A stretch of 64,000 nucleotides of DNA, from assembly GCA_017536625.1 (NCBI GenBank), contig JAFXGY010000018.1, positions 1 through 64,000 on the forward strand, read 5' to 3'. The notes beneath the pieces were generated by a model, which was not told where the DNA came from, did not search any database, and was given only the letters and a program-made list of their open reading frames with translations. Shown one piece after another: positions 7,640-15,075 of this stretch (positions are counted from its first letter, which is position 1; each line of letters begins with the position of its first letter). This DNA is from Oscillospiraceae bacterium. GTDB taxonomy: Bacteria > Bacillota > Clostridia > Oscillospirales > Ruminococcaceae. Position numbers and translations under genes: made by a program.

Positions 7640-8565
7640 AAAAACACCTCGTTTTCAAGCGCAATAATTTCAAGAAGCGCTTCGATATTTTCGCTTGAAT
7701 ATTCGATTTCGGAAGAATAAAGCCTTGCCGCTTCATAAATTCCCACCTGTTTTGCGGCAATCTGAATCATATAAAAACTCAGCACCGCAAGCACAGCTCT
7801 TTCGGCAATTCTTCCGTCAAAAAGCCCTCCGGAAAGATGGCGGAAAATAAAATAGTAAAGGAGCTGTTCTGCTGTTACCTCATCCGTGCTCACGCAGAAG
7901 CTTTCCTCTTCGGCGACGTGCTCAAGCACCTTTGTCCAGCTTTCTTCAAGGCGTTCCAGCCCCAAAAAAATCTTCACCCATTCCGAAACGCTCTTTTCCG
8001 GAAGTTTACCTCCGCATATTTTGAGCATGGCCTCCATGCGTTTTTCAATGGGCATACTGCGGTTTTGCAGTGCTTCAAAAACCGCATCGCGAAGCGAAAA
8101 AAACGCTTTTTCGTAATCCGGAATTTCTTCCTCGTCTTCGTCATCGATCATAGCTTCAAGCACGACTTTTGTTTTTTTATCAAGTATGAGCACCGCGGCC
8201 GCTTCGCAGCAAAGCCCAAGACCGATTTCCACCCTGCCCTCAAAATAATTGCGGAAACGCGGGTGGTCGGCGCAAATCTGGCAAAGGGAATCCTCCCCGA
8301 GATTTATGATAATATCGCAAAGTCCTTTTTCATTGAGGAAAGAGCAGCATTCGTTTTCGCAAAGTATAAAATTTGAGCACCCTTCGCCGAAATCAATATT
8401 GCGGCGCAGTTTTTCGCCGAATTCGCCGGGAATATTTTTATAATACTGCGCGGTTTCATCATCTATTTCAATTTCCCATCCTTTGCAGCAGCTGTGCCTG
8501 CATTTTTCTGCGATGCATTCGAAATCCAGGTAATAATCCGGAACAAAAACCTTCAGTTTTTTCAC
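7636..8565 (-). CDS. FliB-like Cys-rich protein (flagellin lysine-N-methylase family)
   Basis: About 309 residues. Conserved cysteine clusters typical of the FliB family: CxxxCRHSCCKGWEI near the N-terminus, then CSNFILCENECCSF, GLCDI, CQICADHPR and a GLCCEAAA segment. FliB proteins methylate flagellin lysines where studied, but no flagellar gene is in this window, so the substrate is open. Start uncertain: GTG at 8565 lies directly on the GGAGGG site and CTG at 8556 is better spaced; the upstream ATG at 8658 gives a tail unlike the family. Confidence 0.75.
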   Translation of the reverse strand: MKKLKVFVPDYYLDFECIAEKCRHSCCKGWEIEIDDETAQYYKNIPGEFGEKLRRNIDFGEGCSNFILCENECCSFLNEKGLCDIIINLGEDSLCQICADHPRFRNYFEGRVEIGLGLCCEAAAVLILDKKTKVVLEAMIDDEDEEEIPDYEKAFFSLRDAVFEALQNRSMPIEKRMEAMLKICGGKLPEKSVSEWVKIFLGLERLEESWTKVLEHVAEEESFCVSTDEVTAEQLLYYFIFRHLSGGLFDGRIAERAVLAVLSFYMIQIAAKQVGIYEAARLYSSEIEYSSENIEALLEIIALENEVFL

Positions 8566-8667
8566 CCTCCTTCGCAAAACAACAAGATAAATATAGCATA
8601 AAGGCGGATTTTTTACAACGGAAAGACATTTTGGCGAAAGATTTTTTATAAAAAACAAAAAATCATG

Positions 8668-8697
8668 TTGACAGCGGGGCTTTTTTTATGATATGAT
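8668..8697 (+). promoter_or_regulatory. Promoter of the tRNA-Ser genes
   Basis: TTGACA (8668-8673), 18 bases, TATGAT (8692-8697), about 14 bases before the first mature tRNA. Confidence 0.75.
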
Positions 8698-8710
8698 ATT
8701 ATTCAGCCGT

Positions 8711-8797
8711 GGAGAGGTGTCCGAGCGGTTTAAGGAGCCGGTCTTGAAAACCGGTGACTCGAAAGAGCCATGGGTTCGAATCCCATCCTCTCCGCCA
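8711..8797 (+). tRNA. tRNA-Ser (TGA)
   Basis: Acceptor GGAGAGG pairs with CCTCTCC; anticodon loop CTTGAAA gives anticodon TGA; long variable arm typical of serine tRNAs; T-loop GGTTCGAATCC; encoded CCA end. Confidence 0.95.
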
Positions 8798-8843
8798 ACA
8801 CCTTAACAAAGGCAATTAAATATTAAAGCGAGAACGCTGCCAT

Positions 8844-8936
8844 GGAGAAGTACTCAAGTGGTGACGAGGCGCCCCTGCTAAGGGCGTAGGCTGGCTCAAA
8901 ACTGGCGCGAGGGTTCGAGTCCCTCCTTCTCCGCCA
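8844..8936 (+). tRNA. tRNA-Ser (GCT)
   Basis: Acceptor GGAGAAG pairs with CTTCTCC; anticodon loop CTGCTAA gives GCT; long variable arm (GGCTGGCTC...GGC region); GGTTCGAGTCC T-loop; encoded CCA. Likely co-transcribed with the tRNA-Ser(TGA) 46 bases upstream. Confidence 0.95.
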
Positions 8937-8940
8937 AAGA

Positions 8941-8978
8941 ATAACCGCAACTTTGATACAAGTTGCGGTTATTTTCTT
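8941..8978 (+). terminator. Terminator after the tRNA-Ser pair
   Basis: ATAACCGCAACT (8941-8952) pairs with AGTTGCGGTTAT (8961-8972), followed by TTTCTTTTT. Confidence 0.85.
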
Positions 8979-8991
8979 TTTGTGATATAGT
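8963..8991 (+). promoter_or_regulatory. Promoter of the 127-residue gene, nested in the tRNA terminator
   Basis: TTGCGG (8963-8968) lies in the 3' arm of the tRNA terminator; 17 bases later TATAGT (8986-8991). It is 20 bases upstream of the GTG start. Confidence 0.55.
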
Positions 8992-9011
8992 TAAATAAAG
9001 GCGGTGATTGT

Positions 9012-9395
9012 GTGGAGTTAATTCAAGAATATCTTGCACTAGTGACTGATGTTGTGTCTCCTAAAGAATTTACTGAAAAGACATATTTCGCAGACTTTTC
9101 AAAAGAACACAATCGCAAAGTAACCAGAATGCGTAAGATTGCTACTGAGATTGAGCAAAAATATCCGGAACTTAAAAGTGAATTTTGCAAAATGCTTTCT
9201 CACGAAAATGCCGGTGTCCGAATTTGGGTCGCACACCATGTTCTTGAGGTTATGAATTGCGATAAAGCTTACAGAAAAGCCGCTTTGAAAGAAATTCGTA
9301 ATCAAGCAAGAACGGATAAAACTGCGAATGGCTTTTGTGAAAAAGTATGGTTAAAGGAGTGGTATAAATCCCATCCGAAGGACAGATGGATCTAA
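9012..9395 (+). CDS. Small helical protein, possibly DUF2019/HEAT-like
   Basis: 127 residues, no signal or membrane segment. The middle (about 60-105) reads like a HEAT-type helical pair (SHENAGVRIWVAHHVLEV), which loosely recalls small DUF2019 or immunity-type proteins; this assignment is weak. GTG start after AAGGCGG. Third codon positions look more AT-rich (TTA, CTA, AAT, TTT) than in neighbours that favour CTT, TTC and GAA, a sign of recent acquisition beside the tRNA genes. No toxin or mobility gene is adjacent. Confidence 0.6.
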   Translation: MELIQEYLALVTDVVSPKEFTEKTYFADFSKEHNRKVTRMRKIATEIEQKYPELKSEFCKMLSHENAGVRIWVAHHVLEVMNCDKAYRKAALKEIRNQARTDKTANGFCEKVWLKEWYKSHPKDRWI

Positions 9396-9396
9396 A

Positions 9397-9449
9397 TGCA
9401 CCCCCTAAAAAGGCTTTGCACCCCCTAACCTCAAAAGGGGGTGCATTTG
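9397..9449 (+). terminator. Terminator with duplicated left arm
   Basis: TGCACCCCCTA occurs at 9397 and again at 9417; AGGGGGTGCA (9436-9445) can pair with either copy, then ATTTGTATT. Confidence 0.7.
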
Positions 9450-9553
9450 TATTAAAATTAGAGTCTTTTTCATTGCAATAAATTCCCTTTCGGAATTTAT
9501 CGCATTTTATGTTTTGTCGGAATGGAAAAATATTTCATTAAAAACCTTTCCCA

Positions 9554-9582
9554 TTGCTCTTTTCAACGTTTTATGTTAAAAT
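9554..9582 (+). promoter_or_regulatory. Promoter of the peroxiredoxin gene
   Basis: TTGCTC (9554-9559), 17 bases, TAAAAT (9577-9582). Confidence 0.55.
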
Positions 9583-9618
9583 TAAGTCATAAATAAAACC
9601 CGAAAGGAGATTACCACC

Positions 9619-10077
9619 ATGCTTTCCATCGGCGAAAAAGCCCCGGATTTCACCCTTTTGGATAAGGACGGAAATTCCGTTTCCCTTTCCGATTTCCTTG
9701 GCAGAAAAGTTGTTCTTTATTTTTATCCGAGAGATAATACCCCGGGCTGCACCCGTCAGGCCTGCGCTTTTGCAGGCGCATTCGAAGAATTCAAAAATCT
9801 TGATGCGGCCGTCATCGGCATAAGTAAGGATTCCGTTGCTTCCCATGTTAAATTTGCCGAAAAATATGAACTTCCTTTCATTCTTCTTTCCGACCCGGAA
9901 CATAAAGTTATCGAAGCCTTCGGCGCCTGGCAGGAAAAGAAAAATTACGGCAAAGTTTCCTTCGGAACGGTGCGTTCCACTTTCGTCATTGACGAAAACG
10001 GCGTTATCGAAAAAGTTATTCCGAAGGCAAAACCCGATACCAACGCGGCGGAAATACTTGAATATCTTAAAAAATGA
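9619..10077 (+). CDS. bcp: Thiol peroxidase, BCP-type peroxiredoxin
   Basis: 152 residues, typical for bacterioferritin-comigratory peroxiredoxin. Reduces peroxides with thioredoxin as probable electron donor, in the cytoplasm. The peroxidatic Cys44 sits in TPGCTRQAC and the resolving Cys49 follows five residues later (C-x4-C, the alpha-helical atypical 2-Cys type). N-terminal GEKAPDFTL and VVLYFYPRDNTPGC are standard. Start after AAAGGAGAT. Single gene with its own promoter and terminator. Confidence 0.95.
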   Translation: MLSIGEKAPDFTLLDKDGNSVSLSDFLGRKVVLYFYPRDNTPGCTRQACAFAGAFEEFKNLDAAVIGISKDSVASHVKFAEKYELPFILLSDPEHKVIEAFGAWQEKKNYGKVSFGTVRSTFVIDENGVIEKVIPKAKPDTNAAEILEYLKK

Positions 10078-10083
10078 TTTTTG

Positions 10084-10109
10084 CGCATCTCTTCGGAGAT
10101 GCGTTTTTT
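10084..10109 (+). terminator. Terminator of bcp
   Basis: CGCATCTC-TTCG-GAGATGCG followed by TTTTTTG. Confidence 0.85.
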
Positions 10110-10110
10110 G

Positions 10111-10165
10111 TTGACATTTTTTGTTAATAATGTATAATCCAAATATCCCCCTATGGGGGATATTT
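10111..10165 (+). promoter_or_regulatory. Strong promoter with CsoR-type operator
   Basis: TTGACA (10111-10116), 16 bases, TATAAT (10133-10138). Immediately downstream, over the expected transcription start, is a perfect 11-3-11 palindrome, AAATATCCCCC-TAT-GGGGGATATTT (10141-10165). Palindromes of the TACCCC..GGGGTA type are the known operators of CsoR-family metal-sensing repressors. The gene behind it is a truncated CsoR-like ORF. Confidence 0.8.
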
Positions 10166-10189
10166 TCCATTATTCGGAGAGTGATTGCA

Positions 10190-10285
10190 ATGCATGAACA
10201 TCAATGCAAAAAAGCCGTTCTCAACCGCATGGCAAGAGCCATCGGGCAGCGGAAAAACCACAGAATACAAACGCATGAAAAATGA
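10190..10285 (+). pseudogene. Truncated CsoR/FrmR-family repressor
   Basis: 31 codons from an ATG spaced nine bases from GGAGAG. The first 20 residues (ending KKAVLNRMARAIGQ) match the N-terminus of Firmicutes metal-sensing CsoR-family repressors, where NRL-x-RxxGH begins helix 1. After that the sequence turns into unrelated basic residues and stops, losing the Cys/His metal ligands and most of the four-helix fold. With an intact promoter and operator upstream it looks like a gene whose 3' part was deleted or replaced. Confidence 0.65.
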
Positions 10286-10448
10286 ATATTTCTTTGATTA
10301 TTACGAGGATAAAAACGGCACCCAAAGCTATTGCTGCAAAGAAATATATTATAATGAAATGGGCGGACATACCGTTTTTGAATATAACCAAAGCGGAGAG
10401 GTTTTGAGCAAAACCTGTTATGACCCATACGGAAACAAAGTTTCATAA
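10275..10448 (+). CDS. 57-residue ORF, unknown, possible fragment
   Basis: Starts at an ATG overlapping the end of the truncated csoR-like ORF in another frame. Rich in Tyr, Asn and Gly; the C-terminal half (FEYNQSGEVLSKTCYDPYGNKV) superficially resembles YD/RHS repeats. No good ribosome-binding site precedes it. It could be the tail of a larger lost gene or a small protein now under the CsoR-type promoter. A terminator follows directly. Confidence 0.35.
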   Translation: MKNEYFFDYYEDKNGTQSYCCKEIYYNEMGGHTVFEYNQSGEVLSKTCYDPYGNKVS

Positions 10449-10458
10449 AAAAACAAAA

Positions 10459-10485
10459 AATGCCGGCATTGCCGGCATTTTTTAT
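10459..10485. terminator. Bidirectional terminator
   Basis: AATGCCGGC-ATT-GCCGGCATT with A run before and T run after; serves the short ORF (+) and the ECF S-component gene (-). Confidence 0.85.
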
Positions 10486-10495
10486 TGGGGAGTAT

Positions 10496-11062
10496 TTATC
10501 TTCCTCTGTATGCTCTTTCAAGGGCATTTTTGCAAATCGGGGCAAGAAGAACAGAAACCACTATCGCGAAAACCGCGTTTATTCCGGAAGTCACGAACTT
10601 TGTTCCGCAGGCGACCAATGCCGCTTCGGCGGTGCTTCCTTCAAGAAGAAGTGTGATGAAGGATTTTCCCAGATGGAGCACAAGATAGCTTACAGCGCCG
10701 CAGACAGCGCCGATTATGTTCTGCTTCATTTTCGTGCCGTCGTTTCCGCCAAGGTGCGAAACCAATCCGCAGACCCAGGCCATTGCGAAGAAAAACGCAA
10801 AGGTAAAAGGTGCTCCCGCAACAAATGCTGGCTGGGTAAGATCGAACATTGCGGAACCGATTCCCGCCGCAAGGCCGCCTTTCGTTTTGCCGAAAATCAT
10901 TGCACCGAGAAGGCAGACCGCATTGCCCATTTTGAACTGGGTCGGGCCTGCGGGAGTAGGAATCGGCCCGATTTTGAGGAAATATGTTGCCACAAAAACC
11001 AAAGCGGCAAGAACGCCGATTTCCGCAAGATCACGAACGGTGAATTTTTTTGAATTTACCAA
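10496..11062 (-). CDS. ECF transporter S component
   Basis: 188 residues from the TTG at 11062, with about five to six membrane helices. The N-terminal cytosolic segment VRDLAEIGVLAALVFVATYF and the first-loop GNAVCLLGAMIFG are typical of energy-coupling-factor substrate-binding subunits of the vitamin/metabolite uptake type. Substrate cannot be told from sequence. The start is decided by the promoter at 11096-11124, which excludes the longer ATG at 11173, and by a GAGGCG site. It would use the shared EcfA1-A2-T module encoded at 41.6-44.1 kb. Confidence 0.82.
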   Translation of the reverse strand: MVNSKKFTVRDLAEIGVLAALVFVATYFLKIGPIPTPAGPTQFKMGNAVCLLGAMIFGKTKGGLAAGIGSAMFDLTQPAFVAGAPFTFAFFFAMAWVCGLVSHLGGNDGTKMKQNIIGAVCGAVSYLVLHLGKSFITLLLEGSTAEAALVACGTKFVTSGINAVFAIVVSVLLAPICKNALERAYRGR

Positions 11063-11095
11063 AGGATTTCGCCTCGCTTTTTTTGAACTGGTTTG

Positions 11096-11124
11096 ATTAT
11101 AATTCCATTTCCGGGAATTTTCAA
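11096..11124 (-). promoter_or_regulatory. Promoter of the ECF S-component gene
   Basis: Minus strand TTGAAA (11119-11124), 17 bases, TATAAT (11096-11101). Leader about 26 bases, too short for a riboswitch. From 11125 to 11335 I see no gene. Confidence 0.75.
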
Positions 11125-11335
11125 ATTCCGCCGGAAGTTTCTTCCTTTTTCCTTTTTTATGTAAAAAACACATCCCAAGAAATTTTTGCCGGAAGGTTTT
11201 TGTCGGTTTTGACCGGTTTTTTCTTTACATATCATTTTGCAGAAAAGTCATTTCGTTATTTGCCACAAATCGGTTTTTGTTTTTGCCGCTTCATTGTGCA
11301 AATTATTAAAATTTTCAAAAAATCCGAATTTCCGG

Positions 11336-11364
11336 TTGACTTTATTGTGGTAAAGTGTTACTAT
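11336..11364 (+). promoter_or_regulatory. Promoter of the amino-acid ABC operon
   Basis: TTGACT (11336-11341), 17 bases, TACTAT (11359-11364), giving a leader of about 140 bases that contains a short ORF. Confidence 0.7.
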
Positions 11365-11396
11365 GGTGTCACGATAAAACAAACGGAGGCAAACTT

Positions 11397-11447
11397 ATGG
11401 CAACGATAACGAAAAACCCTTCGGTTTTCATGCGACACCGACATTGA
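11397..11447 (+). CDS. Putative 16-residue leader peptide
   Basis: Reads MATITKNPSVFMRHRH then TGA. It has an excellent GGAGG site eight bases upstream of the ATG and lies between the promoter and the first structural gene of the ABC transporter operon. The Arg/His-rich end (MRHRH) is the kind of tail used in translation-sensing leader peptides, which suggests transporter expression is tied to supply of an amino acid. A small hairpin (GAAAAACC-CTTC-GGTTTTC) lies inside the ORF. Function is inferred. Confidence 0.55.
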   Translation: MATITKNPSVFMRHRH

Positions 11448-11511
11448 TTTTCAAAAGAAAACTCAGAAAAACAAATCAATGAAATTCAAAAGAAAAACGG
11501 AGGAACCCAAA

Positions 11512-12294
11512 ATGAAAAAACTTATCGCTCTTGTTCTCGCATTTATCTTTGTTCTCAGCCTCAGCGCATGCGGCGCGGAAGAATATGCTTCCGACCTTGA
11601 ATATATCACAGACAACGGCAAAATCGTCGTTGGAATAACCGATTTTGTCCCCATGGATTATGAAGACGAAAACGGCGAATGGATTGGCTTCGATGCGGAT
11701 ATGGCAAAAGCCTTTGCAGAATATCTCGGCGTTGATATCGAATTCATCGTAATTGATTGGGATAACAAAATCTTCGAACTTGAAAACAAAAGCATCGACG
11801 TTGTCTGGAACGGCATGACCCTTACCGATAAAGTAAAAAATGCCATGGGCTGCGGCGATCCTTATTGCAACAACGCCCAGGTTGTTGTAGTAAAATCCGA
11901 TGCTGCAGATAAATATCAGGACGAAGCAAGCCTTGCGGATCTTGCCTTCGCGGTAGAAGCAGGTTCCGCCGGCAAAGAAATCGTCGAATCCCTCGGCCTT
12001 GATTTCACCGAAGTCGCTTATCAGAGCGATGCCCTTATGGAAGTTGCAGCAGGAACTTCCGACGCCTGCGTAATCGACCTTCTTATGGCCGGCGCAATGA
12101 TCGGCGAAGGCACCGCATATCCCGATCTCACCTATACCGTTTCTCTTACCGAAGAGGAATATGTAGTCGGCTTCAGAAAAGGCAGCGACCTTGTGGAAAA
12201 ATTCAATGAATTCTGGGCGGAAGCCTCCGCAGACGGCAGCGTCCTTTCCACCGCAGAAACCTATGGCGTTCAGGAAGCAGTAATCATCAAGTAA
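11512..12294 (+). CDS. Amino-acid ABC transporter substrate-binding lipoprotein
   Basis: 260 residues from the ATG at 11512, which has GGAGG nine bases upstream; an earlier ATG at 11479 lacks a site. Lipobox LSAC with Cys20. The mature part is a type II periplasmic-binding fold of the polar amino acid (SBP_bac_3) family: GKIVVGITDFVPMDY, IGFDADMAKAFAEYLG, and the IDLLMAG and YVVGF segments. First gene of an SBP-permease-ATPase operon behind the leader ORF. Substrate not resolved; polar amino acid or cystine-like are candidates. Confidence 0.92.
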   Translation: MKKLIALVLAFIFVLSLSACGAEEYASDLEYITDNGKIVVGITDFVPMDYEDENGEWIGFDADMAKAFAEYLGVDIEFIVIDWDNKIFELENKSIDVVWNGMTLTDKVKNAMGCGDPYCNNAQVVVVKSDAADKYQDEASLADLAFAVEAGSAGKEIVESLGLDFTEVAYQSDALMEVAAGTSDACVIDLLMAGAMIGEGTAYPDLTYTVSLTEEEYVVGFRKGSDLVEKFNEFWAEASADGSVLSTAETYGVQEAVIIK

Positions 12295-12379
12295 TCCCTT
12301 TTGCAATGATAATAACCGCTGATGCAGGGAACTTCGGAAACGGAGTTCCCTGCATTGGCGCAAAGAAGAGGTAAAAATT

Positions 12380-13084
12380 TTGGAAGAAATGCAGATTTTT
12401 TTAAGTCTTTCCCTTGATTTTGCGGAAATAAACGAAGTTTTGCGTTCGCTTAACGAAGGATTCGTAAAATCTCTCGAAATATTCGTTCTAACCCTTTTGG
12501 GGGCATTTCCCCTTGGGCTGATAATCGCTTTCGGCTCCATGAGCAAAATCGCCATCATACGCTGGTTCAATAAGTTTATGGTTTGGGTGATCCGCGGAAC
12601 ACCCCTTATGCTCCAGCTGATAATCATTTATTACGGGCCCGGCATAATCCTTAATAACAACTGGTGGGGAAGCGGTTCCACCGGACGCTTCATCGCCGCA
12701 ATGATCGCTTTCATCCTCAATTATGCCTGCTATTTTTCCGAAATTTACCGCGGCGGCATCGAAGGAATTCCCAAAGGGCAATATGAAGCCGGCGAAGTGC
12801 TTGGCATGACAAAAAGCCAGATTTTCTTCCGGGTCGTTCTTCTTCAGGTAATAAAACGCATTATTCCGCCCATGGGGAACGAAATCATTACCCTTGTAAA
12901 AGATACTTCCCTTGTTCGCGTAATTTCCGTTTATGAACTTATGTGGAACGGACAGAACTTTATAAAATCCGAAGGCATCATCTGGCCGATGCTTTTTACC
13001 GGCGTTTATTACCTTCTGTTCAGCGGACTTCTCACCCTCTTCCTTGGCTGGCTTGAAAAGAAAATGGATTATTTTAAGGTGTAA
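12380..13084 (+). CDS. Amino-acid ABC transporter permease
   Basis: 234 residues, a HisMQ-family inner-membrane permease with about five helices. The coupling-helix (EAA) motif is [20 protein letters not shown] near residues 133-152, and the TLVKDTSLV segment before it in the fold is conserved in the family. TTG start at 12380 after AGAGG; ATG at 12389 is the alternative. Located 85 bases after the binding-protein gene and 2 bases before the ATPase gene. Confidence 0.92.
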   Translation: MEEMQIFLSLSLDFAEINEVLRSLNEGFVKSLEIFVLTLLGAFPLGLIIAFGSMSKIAIIRWFNKFMVWVIRGTPLMLQLIIIYYGPGIILNNNWWGSGSTGRFIAAMIAFILNYACYFSEIYRGGIEGIPKGQYEAGEVLGMTKSQIFFRVVLLQVIKRIIPPMGNEIITLVKDTSLVRVISVYELMWNGQNFIKSEGIIWPMLFTGVYYLLFSGLLTLFLGWLEKKMDYFKV

Positions 13085-13086
13085 AA

Positions 13087-13872
13087 ATGGCTATTCTTGA
13101 AGTAAAAAATTTAAAAAAGAACTTCGGCGGACTCGAAGTTCTTAAAGGCATAGATTTTTCTTTGGAAAAAGGCGACGTCATGGCGGTTATCGGTTCTTCC
13201 GGCAACGGAAAAACCACCCTTTTGCGCTGCATAAATTTCCTCGAAACTCCCGATGAAGGTGAAATCACCATGAACGGTGAAATCCTTTTCGACGCTTCTG
13301 CAAAAAACAGTACCGACGAAAACGACATCAGGAAGAAGCGCCTTCATTTCGGTCTGGTTTTCCAGAATTTTAACCTTTTCCCCCAATATACCGTCCTTGG
13401 GAACGTGATGCTTGCTAAGGAACTGCTTGAAAAGGAAAAACCCGGCTTTGCGAAAAACCGCAAAAAGATAAAGGCGGAAATTGAAGCGGAAGCAAAAGCT
13501 CTTCTGGAAGAAGTGGGGCTTTCGGATAAGCTGGATTTTTATCCGCACCAGCTTTCCGGCGGTCAGCAGCAAAGGGTAGCCATTGCAAGGGCGCTTGCTC
13601 TTAAACCCGATATCCTTTGTTTTGATGAACCTACCTCCGCACTTGACCCGGAACTCACCGCCGAGGTTCTTAAGGTAATAAAATCCCTTGCGAAAAGCAA
13701 CATGACCATGATAGTCGTCACCCACGAAATGACCTTTGCAAGGGAAGTTGCGAACAGAATCATCTTTATGGATGAAGGAAGAATCCTTGAGGAAGGTTCC
13801 CCGGAAGATATCTTCGAAAATCCGAAGCACGAAAGAGTCCGCGAATTCATCGGCGGAATCGGTACGATATAA
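13087..13872 (+). CDS. Amino-acid ABC transporter ATP-binding protein
   Basis: 261 residues, GlnQ/HisP-type ATPase. Walker [10 protein letters not shown] (Asn in place of the usual Ser, a tolerated position), signature [15 protein letters not shown], Walker [14 protein letters not shown] and the H-loop TH. Contains a 20-residue charged insertion around [18 protein letters not shown] compared with compact homologues. Cytosolic, energises the adjacent permease. Last gene of the operon. Confidence 0.94.
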   Translation: MAILEVKNLKKNFGGLEVLKGIDFSLEKGDVMAVIGSSGNGKTTLLRCINFLETPDEGEITMNGEILFDASAKNSTDENDIRKKRLHFGLVFQNFNLFPQYTVLGNVMLAKELLEKEKPGFAKNRKKIKAEIEAEAKALLEEVGLSDKLDFYPHQLSGGQQQRVAIARALALKPDILCFDEPTSALDPELTAEVLKVIKSLAKSNMTMIVVTHEMTFAREVANRIIFMDEGRILEEGSPEDIFENPKHERVREFIGGIGTI

Positions 13873-13879
13873 GAAAACA

Positions 13880-13904
13880 AACGGAGGCTCAGCGAGCCTC
13901 CGTT
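13880..13904. terminator. Bidirectional terminator
   Basis: AACGGAGGCTC-AGC-GAGCCTCCGTT then ATTTTTT; shared by the converging ABC operon and serine hydrolase gene. Confidence 0.85.
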
Positions 13905-13909
13905 ATTTT

Positions 13910-14896
13910 TTAAATTTCTTCGATAAAAGGTTCAATATATTCCTTTATAAAATCAACTCTGTCAAAAACTGTCGGCTTAAAATATGAAGATACCGCAATT
14001 ACGATATCCTTTTCCGGGCTTACGTAAATAACATTTCCGCTGTTTCCAATAGCGGAACAGATATTCTTTTCCCGGTCGATTATCCACCAAAGATAACCAT
14101 AATCCATTCCCCGAAAATTATTTCCTTCCACGGTTCTGGGGTTTGTCATTTCTTCTATCCATTTCGGAGAAACAATTTGCTTTCCGCCATAAAAACCTTT
14201 GTTAAGGCAGAGCAAACCGATTTTTGCCATATCCTCCGCCGACATGCAAAGTCCGTATCCGGGAGTTCCAAGCCCTTCCGGATCGCTGAACCAGATGTTT
14301 TCTTTCGGAGTTTTGCCTATGGTGAACTGTTTATGTTCTTCTGCCGTTTCCACATAATAATTTTTGTGCGGTTTGATTCCGAGCGGTCCAAAAAGGTATT
14401 CGTTCGCGTAATCGGCGGTTTTCATATTTGTTGCTCTGTATAAGATTCCGGAAAGAATATGCAGGCAAACTGTCTGATAATTGAATTCGTCCGTCAGCCC
14501 TTTTCTTCCGCCCAAAAAATCAAGTGATGAAAAAGTCCAGTTATCGCTTGAACAAACCTTCGACCATGGGTCGCCTTTGCATTTATAAGGCGCTCGCATG
14601 GTCAGCAGATGTTTTATTGTAACGTCATAAATGGTTTTTTCTCCGCGTTTGACTTTATAATCCGGAAAATAATCCAAAACTTTATCGTCAACGCTTTTTA
14701 TTTTTCCATTATCTATGGCAATTCCTATAAGCAAAGCCATTATGCTTTTTGTGGCGGACATTATATGAGTGCAATCGTCTTTTTTATAACCGTTCCAGCA
14801 ATCGGAATACAGTCTTTCATTGTTTTTATATGCCGCAATCTGGCAGATGTTAGGCTGATGTTTTTCAATGAAATCATGGAGTTCTTCTCTGTTCAC
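13910..14896 (-). CDS. Class C beta-lactamase-fold serine hydrolase
   Basis: 328 residues. The catalytic S-x-x-K motif is SATKS near residue 68, followed by the usual helix IMALLIGIAIDNGKI and a GYGLCMSAEDMAKIG segment typical of the family. No signal peptide, so a cytosolic esterase or peptidase role is likelier than antibiotic resistance. GTG start at 14896 is set by GGGAGGTG seven bases upstream and by a promoter that begins downstream of the longer ATG at 14947. Confidence 0.82.
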   Translation of the reverse strand: MNREELHDFIEKHQPNICQIAAYKNNERLYSDCWNGYKKDDCTHIMSATKSIMALLIGIAIDNGKIKSVDDKVLDYFPDYKVKRGEKTIYDVTIKHLLTMRAPYKCKGDPWSKVCSSDNWTFSSLDFLGGRKGLTDEFNYQTVCLHILSGILYRATNMKTADYANEYLFGPLGIKPHKNYYVETAEEHKQFTIGKTPKENIWFSDPEGLGTPGYGLCMSAEDMAKIGLLCLNKGFYGGKQIVSPKWIEEMTNPRTVEGNNFRGMDYGYLWWIIDREKNICSAIGNSGNVIYVSPEKDIVIAVSSYFKPTVFDRVDFIKEYIEPFIEEI

Positions 14897-14934
14897 AAAA
14901 CGGCACCTCCCTTTTAAATCTGTTTCTGTTTTTA

Positions 14935-14963
14935 AGCATAAATCCATTTAAAATTGATTTCAA
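14935..14963 (-). promoter_or_regulatory. Promoter of the serine hydrolase gene
   Basis: Minus strand TTGAAA (14958-14963), 17 bases, TATGCT (14935-14940). Confidence 0.6.
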
Positions 14964-14991
14964 CAGTTTCCCGAAAAATATTTCCCCAACA

Positions 14992-15020
14992 TTGAAAATT
15001 TAACAAATTAGTGCTAATAT
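14992..15020 (+). promoter_or_regulatory. Promoter of pncB
   Basis: TTGAAA (14992-14997), 17 bases, TAATAT (15015-15020); divergent from the hydrolase promoter. Confidence 0.65.
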
Positions 15021-15075
15021 TAAAAGTGGATAAAAAATCCGCCCTTGTTTTTCGGGCAAAAGGAGTGAAAAACTT

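Noticed and set aside
8711..8936. Tandem tRNA-Ser genes as a phage or island attachment site
   Set aside because: No integrase, no repeated tRNA 3' end downstream and only one small gene that looks foreign.
11063..11173. Longer ECF S-component start at 11173, and a possible riboswitch in this stretch
   Set aside because: A consensus promoter at 11096-11124 puts the transcript start near 11088, so the longer frame would not be transcribed and the 26-base leader is too short for a riboswitch.
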